18,428 nucleotides of DNA from Gelatoporia subvermispora B (taxonomy: Eukaryota > Basidiomycota > Agaricomycetes > Polyporales > Gelatoporiaceae), in contig KB445792.1 in assembly GCA_000320605.2 (NCBI GenBank), positions 2,332,266 to 2,350,693 on the forward strand, read 5' to 3'. Shown here piece by piece: positions 16,301 to 18,428 of the stretch. The notes under the pieces are model-generated. The model did no database searches. It was not told where the DNA came from and was given only the letters and a program-made list of their open reading frames with translations. Each line of letters opens with the position of its first letter. Positions within the stretch are counted from its first letter, which is position 1. The position numbers and the translations under genes are program-made.

Positions 16301-17686
16301 GAGGAGCGCGCGCCCCGTCGGCGGCGGGCACGTGTGCGAGAAGGAGGGCGAGTTGACAGCGTGCAGGTTCTCGTTACGTCTCCCTTGTGTTCTGCGCCTC
16401 CACGCCTGCGCGCTGCCACCATTCCGGCAACCAATCCCTTTCTGATGTGCGCCCGGCTGCGTTACGACTGTCGAGCAGCCTCTACAATCCCGCTGTGTTC
16501 GCCCGCGCGCTGTGCAGCATTAGACCCGAGAAGTGCTGCAGCGAGCGGATGCCTGTGCGGAGGAACGGACGGTGGCAGATCTACAAACATCGACGAACAC
16601 TGCGATCGCGGATCGAACTGGCCCGATCGAGCGCGCGCGCGTACGGCAGTACAAGCTGACTTCCAATCACAGTTAGCACCCGCCCATATCCGGCAACCCC
16701 TCATAGCTTATTTCGGGCTCAGCGACCACCGGCGTCATCCAGAGTCCACGGTTCCGCGCATACCGGCGTCCATCTTTCTAAGAAGACCGCATCCACAACT
16801 CCTCATAACTGCAGACCGGAACATATACAACCGAGGCTTGTAGCATCTCGTGGAGGCTCGTGTGGCCGCGCAGACACAGAAGCTGACACGATCTAAATGA
16901 CCTCAGCCCCGCGTACGCGCTTGCCGCCGTATCAATGAAAATACGTACCCGCTTGTCAGAAAGCTACCTGCTTTCTCAGGCTGCGTTGACAGTGATCCGC
17001 TTCGAAGCAGAAATTACGATGCGTTGGTCCCGGCGGATGACGATATGGTCAAAGCGGCGCGACTTCTTCGTCCCGCGCACAATCTCCAAGGACTCCATGG
17101 GAGGCAAGGAGAGTGCAACACGTCGCAGTGGGTACGCCGCCGGGCTCATAGCGGACATGAGGCCGACCCTACTAAGCCGGTTGGCAAACAAACGAAAGTC
17201 TGGACACACCGGCGCTATCGGACCGTTCCTTGAAAATTTCTGTTCAATTCGCTTTCGACAAACGGCACGTTGCGGTTCTGATTGTCATGGAATGTCGCCA
17301 GCGCCTCTTGGGTGATTCCAGTCTAACTGCTGATAACAGTGGCTGCATTGGTTTCCACACTCGGCGGATAATATCGCTGACGTCTTGCACGGGATTGGGG
17401 ATGCCGTCCGGGTTCTGCGATGTTGGCCCAAGAAGGAAAACAAATATGCAACGTTGTCCCTTGCGCGTGCACGGGAGCTCTCGCAGTAATGACAATGGAC
17501 CTTGGTGTTAAATGCAATCGTCAATGACGGTGGCACAATCCTCCCCAGATCAACTGAGTCCATCTGAGAAGCACGGAAAATCCGATACCGGAATTCAAGT
17601 TGTCTTCCATTCCTAGCAAAGTTCGATACGAGAAATCACTCGGATTATTTATCGCCGGGCAACAAACGGACCAGCTACGCCCGCGT
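16301..17686. other. Long stretch without a confident gene
   Basis: About 1.4 kb separates the membrane-protein promoter from the 3' end of the GH53 gene. The first part (16301-16950) is GC-rich with Arg/Pro/Ala-rich frames on both strands and a short alternating GC run near 16630, typical of non-coding GC-rich sequence. The second part contains minus-strand segments with some coding look, listed separately. No terminal repeats, tRNA or recognisable transposase were seen. Confidence 0.5.
16976..17563 (-). CDS. Possible unrecognised gene or gene relic
   Basis: An ATG at 17563 opens a minus-strand frame (MDSVDLGRIVPPSLTIAFNT) of 92 codons. Nearby frames hold segments that read like protein: NPDGIPNPVQDVSDIIRRVW, GITQEALATFHDNQNRNVPF followed by VESELNRNFQGTVR, and a 77-codon frame at 17209-16976 containing ESLEIVRGTKKSRRFDHIV and ending in TGA. 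Plausible acceptors exist (for example CAGTTAG before the second segment), but I could not build one continuous model. No family is recognised. It may be a small spliced gene, a decayed one, or chance. Confidence 0.22.
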
Positions 17687-18428
17687 CTACATATCTTGGC
17701 TGAAGATGTTGATCGACGCGCGAGTCGCTCCCGACTCCGTGACGAGCAGATTGTCCTGCAGCGTGAAACGAATCAGCGAACCAGTGACGTCACTGCCATC
17801 CCCGGACGAAAAGAGCGGATCCCGCACGCACCTCGCACGCAGAGCCAAGGGCCGCGCTGCCTACCCAGCCAGGCTCCCAGTACACTGGGCGATCCACGCA
17901 TCAGCTCCACTCCCGCTCGACATATACCAAAGCGCGAAACAGCCCGGACTCACGGATGCCCTGCCCCAGGCCGTCCGGCAGGCCCTGCAGCACGTCCCTG
18001 ATATCCCCCGTCCACGTCTCCTGCCCCGCGACCGACACGGGTATGCTCGGCTCCGTCAGGTTCACCCCGGGGCACTCCACCGGCCAGTCCGTCTCCGCCA
18101 CCACAATCGGCTTCCGCAGCGTCCCCGCCAGATTCGCCAGCGAGCTCTGCAGCACGGCGAGCGTCGCGCCCGCGTCATAGAACGGGTAGAACGACACACC
18201 GACGATGTCGATGTCCGAGGCGGACAGCGCGCCGGGGATGAAGACCCCCGAGAAGAACGAGTCGAGCCCGGACCAGTCCCACCCGTTCGCGAGGTGCACC
18301 TGGATGCGCGGCGAGCCGGCGGACTTGGCGCCCTGCACCTGGATGCGCGGCGAGCCGGCGGACTTGGCGCCCTGCACCGCCGAGTGCAGCAGCTGCGAGA
18401 CGGGGTCGATCCCGTTCACGGAGATCTC
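17687..18428 (-). CDS. GH53 arabinogalactan endo-beta-1,4-galactanase, 3' part
   Basis: Exons 18428-17954 (open at the window edge), 17884-17832 and 17755-17687 (TAG) give 198 C-terminal residues; introns are 69 and 76 nt. The enzyme cleaves beta-1,4-galactan side chains of pectin and is normally secreted; the signal peptide and the acid/base Glu lie outside the window. Seen: RIQVHLANGWDW, IDIVGVSFYPFYDAG, and VVAETDWPVEC, where Glu112 (visible numbering; codon 18095-18093) is the expected nucleophile of this (beta/alpha)8 barrel. The end GQGILYWEPGWVGS then DNLLVTESGATRASINIF is the usual C-terminus, and the LYWEP motif is only formed by the splice, supporting that join. A perfect 13-residue duplication (VQGAKSAGSPRIQ) precedes the HLANGWDW strand. 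The enzyme fits a plant-litter or wood-decay lifestyle. Confidence 0.93.
18301..18378. repeat. Perfect 39-bp tandem duplication inside the GH53 coding sequence
   Basis: Bases 18301-18339 and 18340-18378 are identical, and four more bases of the unit (CACC) precede the first copy. The unit is 13 codons and in frame, so the protein carries VQGAKSAGSPRIQ twice (visible residues 18-30 and 31-43). Identity at every base points to a very recent event or an assembly error. Confidence 0.95.

Noticed and set aside
16625..16650. Alternating GC run as a possible repeat element or Z-DNA site
   Set aside because: It is short, not tandemly organised beyond a few units, and common in this GC-rich genome.
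16334..16843. A 169-codon plus-strand frame
   Set aside because: GC-rich sequence leaves frames open by chance; the protein is low complexity with no domain, and neighbouring frames are equally open.

Overview
This window looks like nuclear DNA of a basidiomycete fungus, most likely an Agaricomycete (a mushroom or wood-decay type such as Polyporales; that rank is inferred from gene content and style). The signs are compact GC-rich genes broken by many GT-AG introns of about 47-78 bases with CTRAY-type branch sites, tightly packed neighbours on both strands, and families typical of the group: a fungal_trans transcription factor, a CxC cysteine-cluster protein of the kind tied to KDZ transposases, a seven-helix membrane protein of the abundant agaricomycete type, and a secreted GH53 galactanase. 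No tRNA, rRNA, CRISPR array or intact transposon was seen. All gene models are splice reconstructions made by eye from reading-frame continuity, splice signals and remembered family motifs.

Layout, left to right: (1) 1-2924 (+), 3' part of a Zn2Cys6-class transcription factor. (2) 3340-5312 (-), a complete 12-exon acyl-CoA dehydrogenase of the ACAD10/11 type ending in the peroxisomal signal SKL. (3) 5358-5890 (-), fragments of an unidentified gene squeezed between its neighbours. (4) 5939-7912 (-), an intronless BRAP2-type E3 ubiquitin ligase. (5) 8340-10503 (-), a CxC-domain protein without a transposase domain. (6) 10898-11497 (+), a small predicted mitochondrial protein of unknown role. 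(7) 11562-12637 (-), a SIRT5-class sirtuin. (8) 12963-13834 (+), an LLP/YBL028C-like (DUF2423) nucleolar basic protein. (9) 14316-16196 (-), a seven-helix membrane protein with an extreme exon structure. (10) 16300-17686, mostly unexplained sequence. (11) 17687-18428 (-), the 3' part of a GH53 endo-beta-1,4-galactanase with a perfect 39-bp in-frame tandem duplication.

The genes do not form a recognisable pathway cluster. A loose metabolic link exists between the peroxisomal acyl-CoA dehydrogenase and the sirtuin with a desuccinylase/demalonylase signature, but this is inference. The most unusual signal is the exon architecture of the membrane-protein gene: a predicted single-nucleotide exon, a GC-AG intron, and four consecutive tiny exons of 25, 13, 10 and 20 nt. 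All of these are needed to restore one continuous frame that fits the family pattern.
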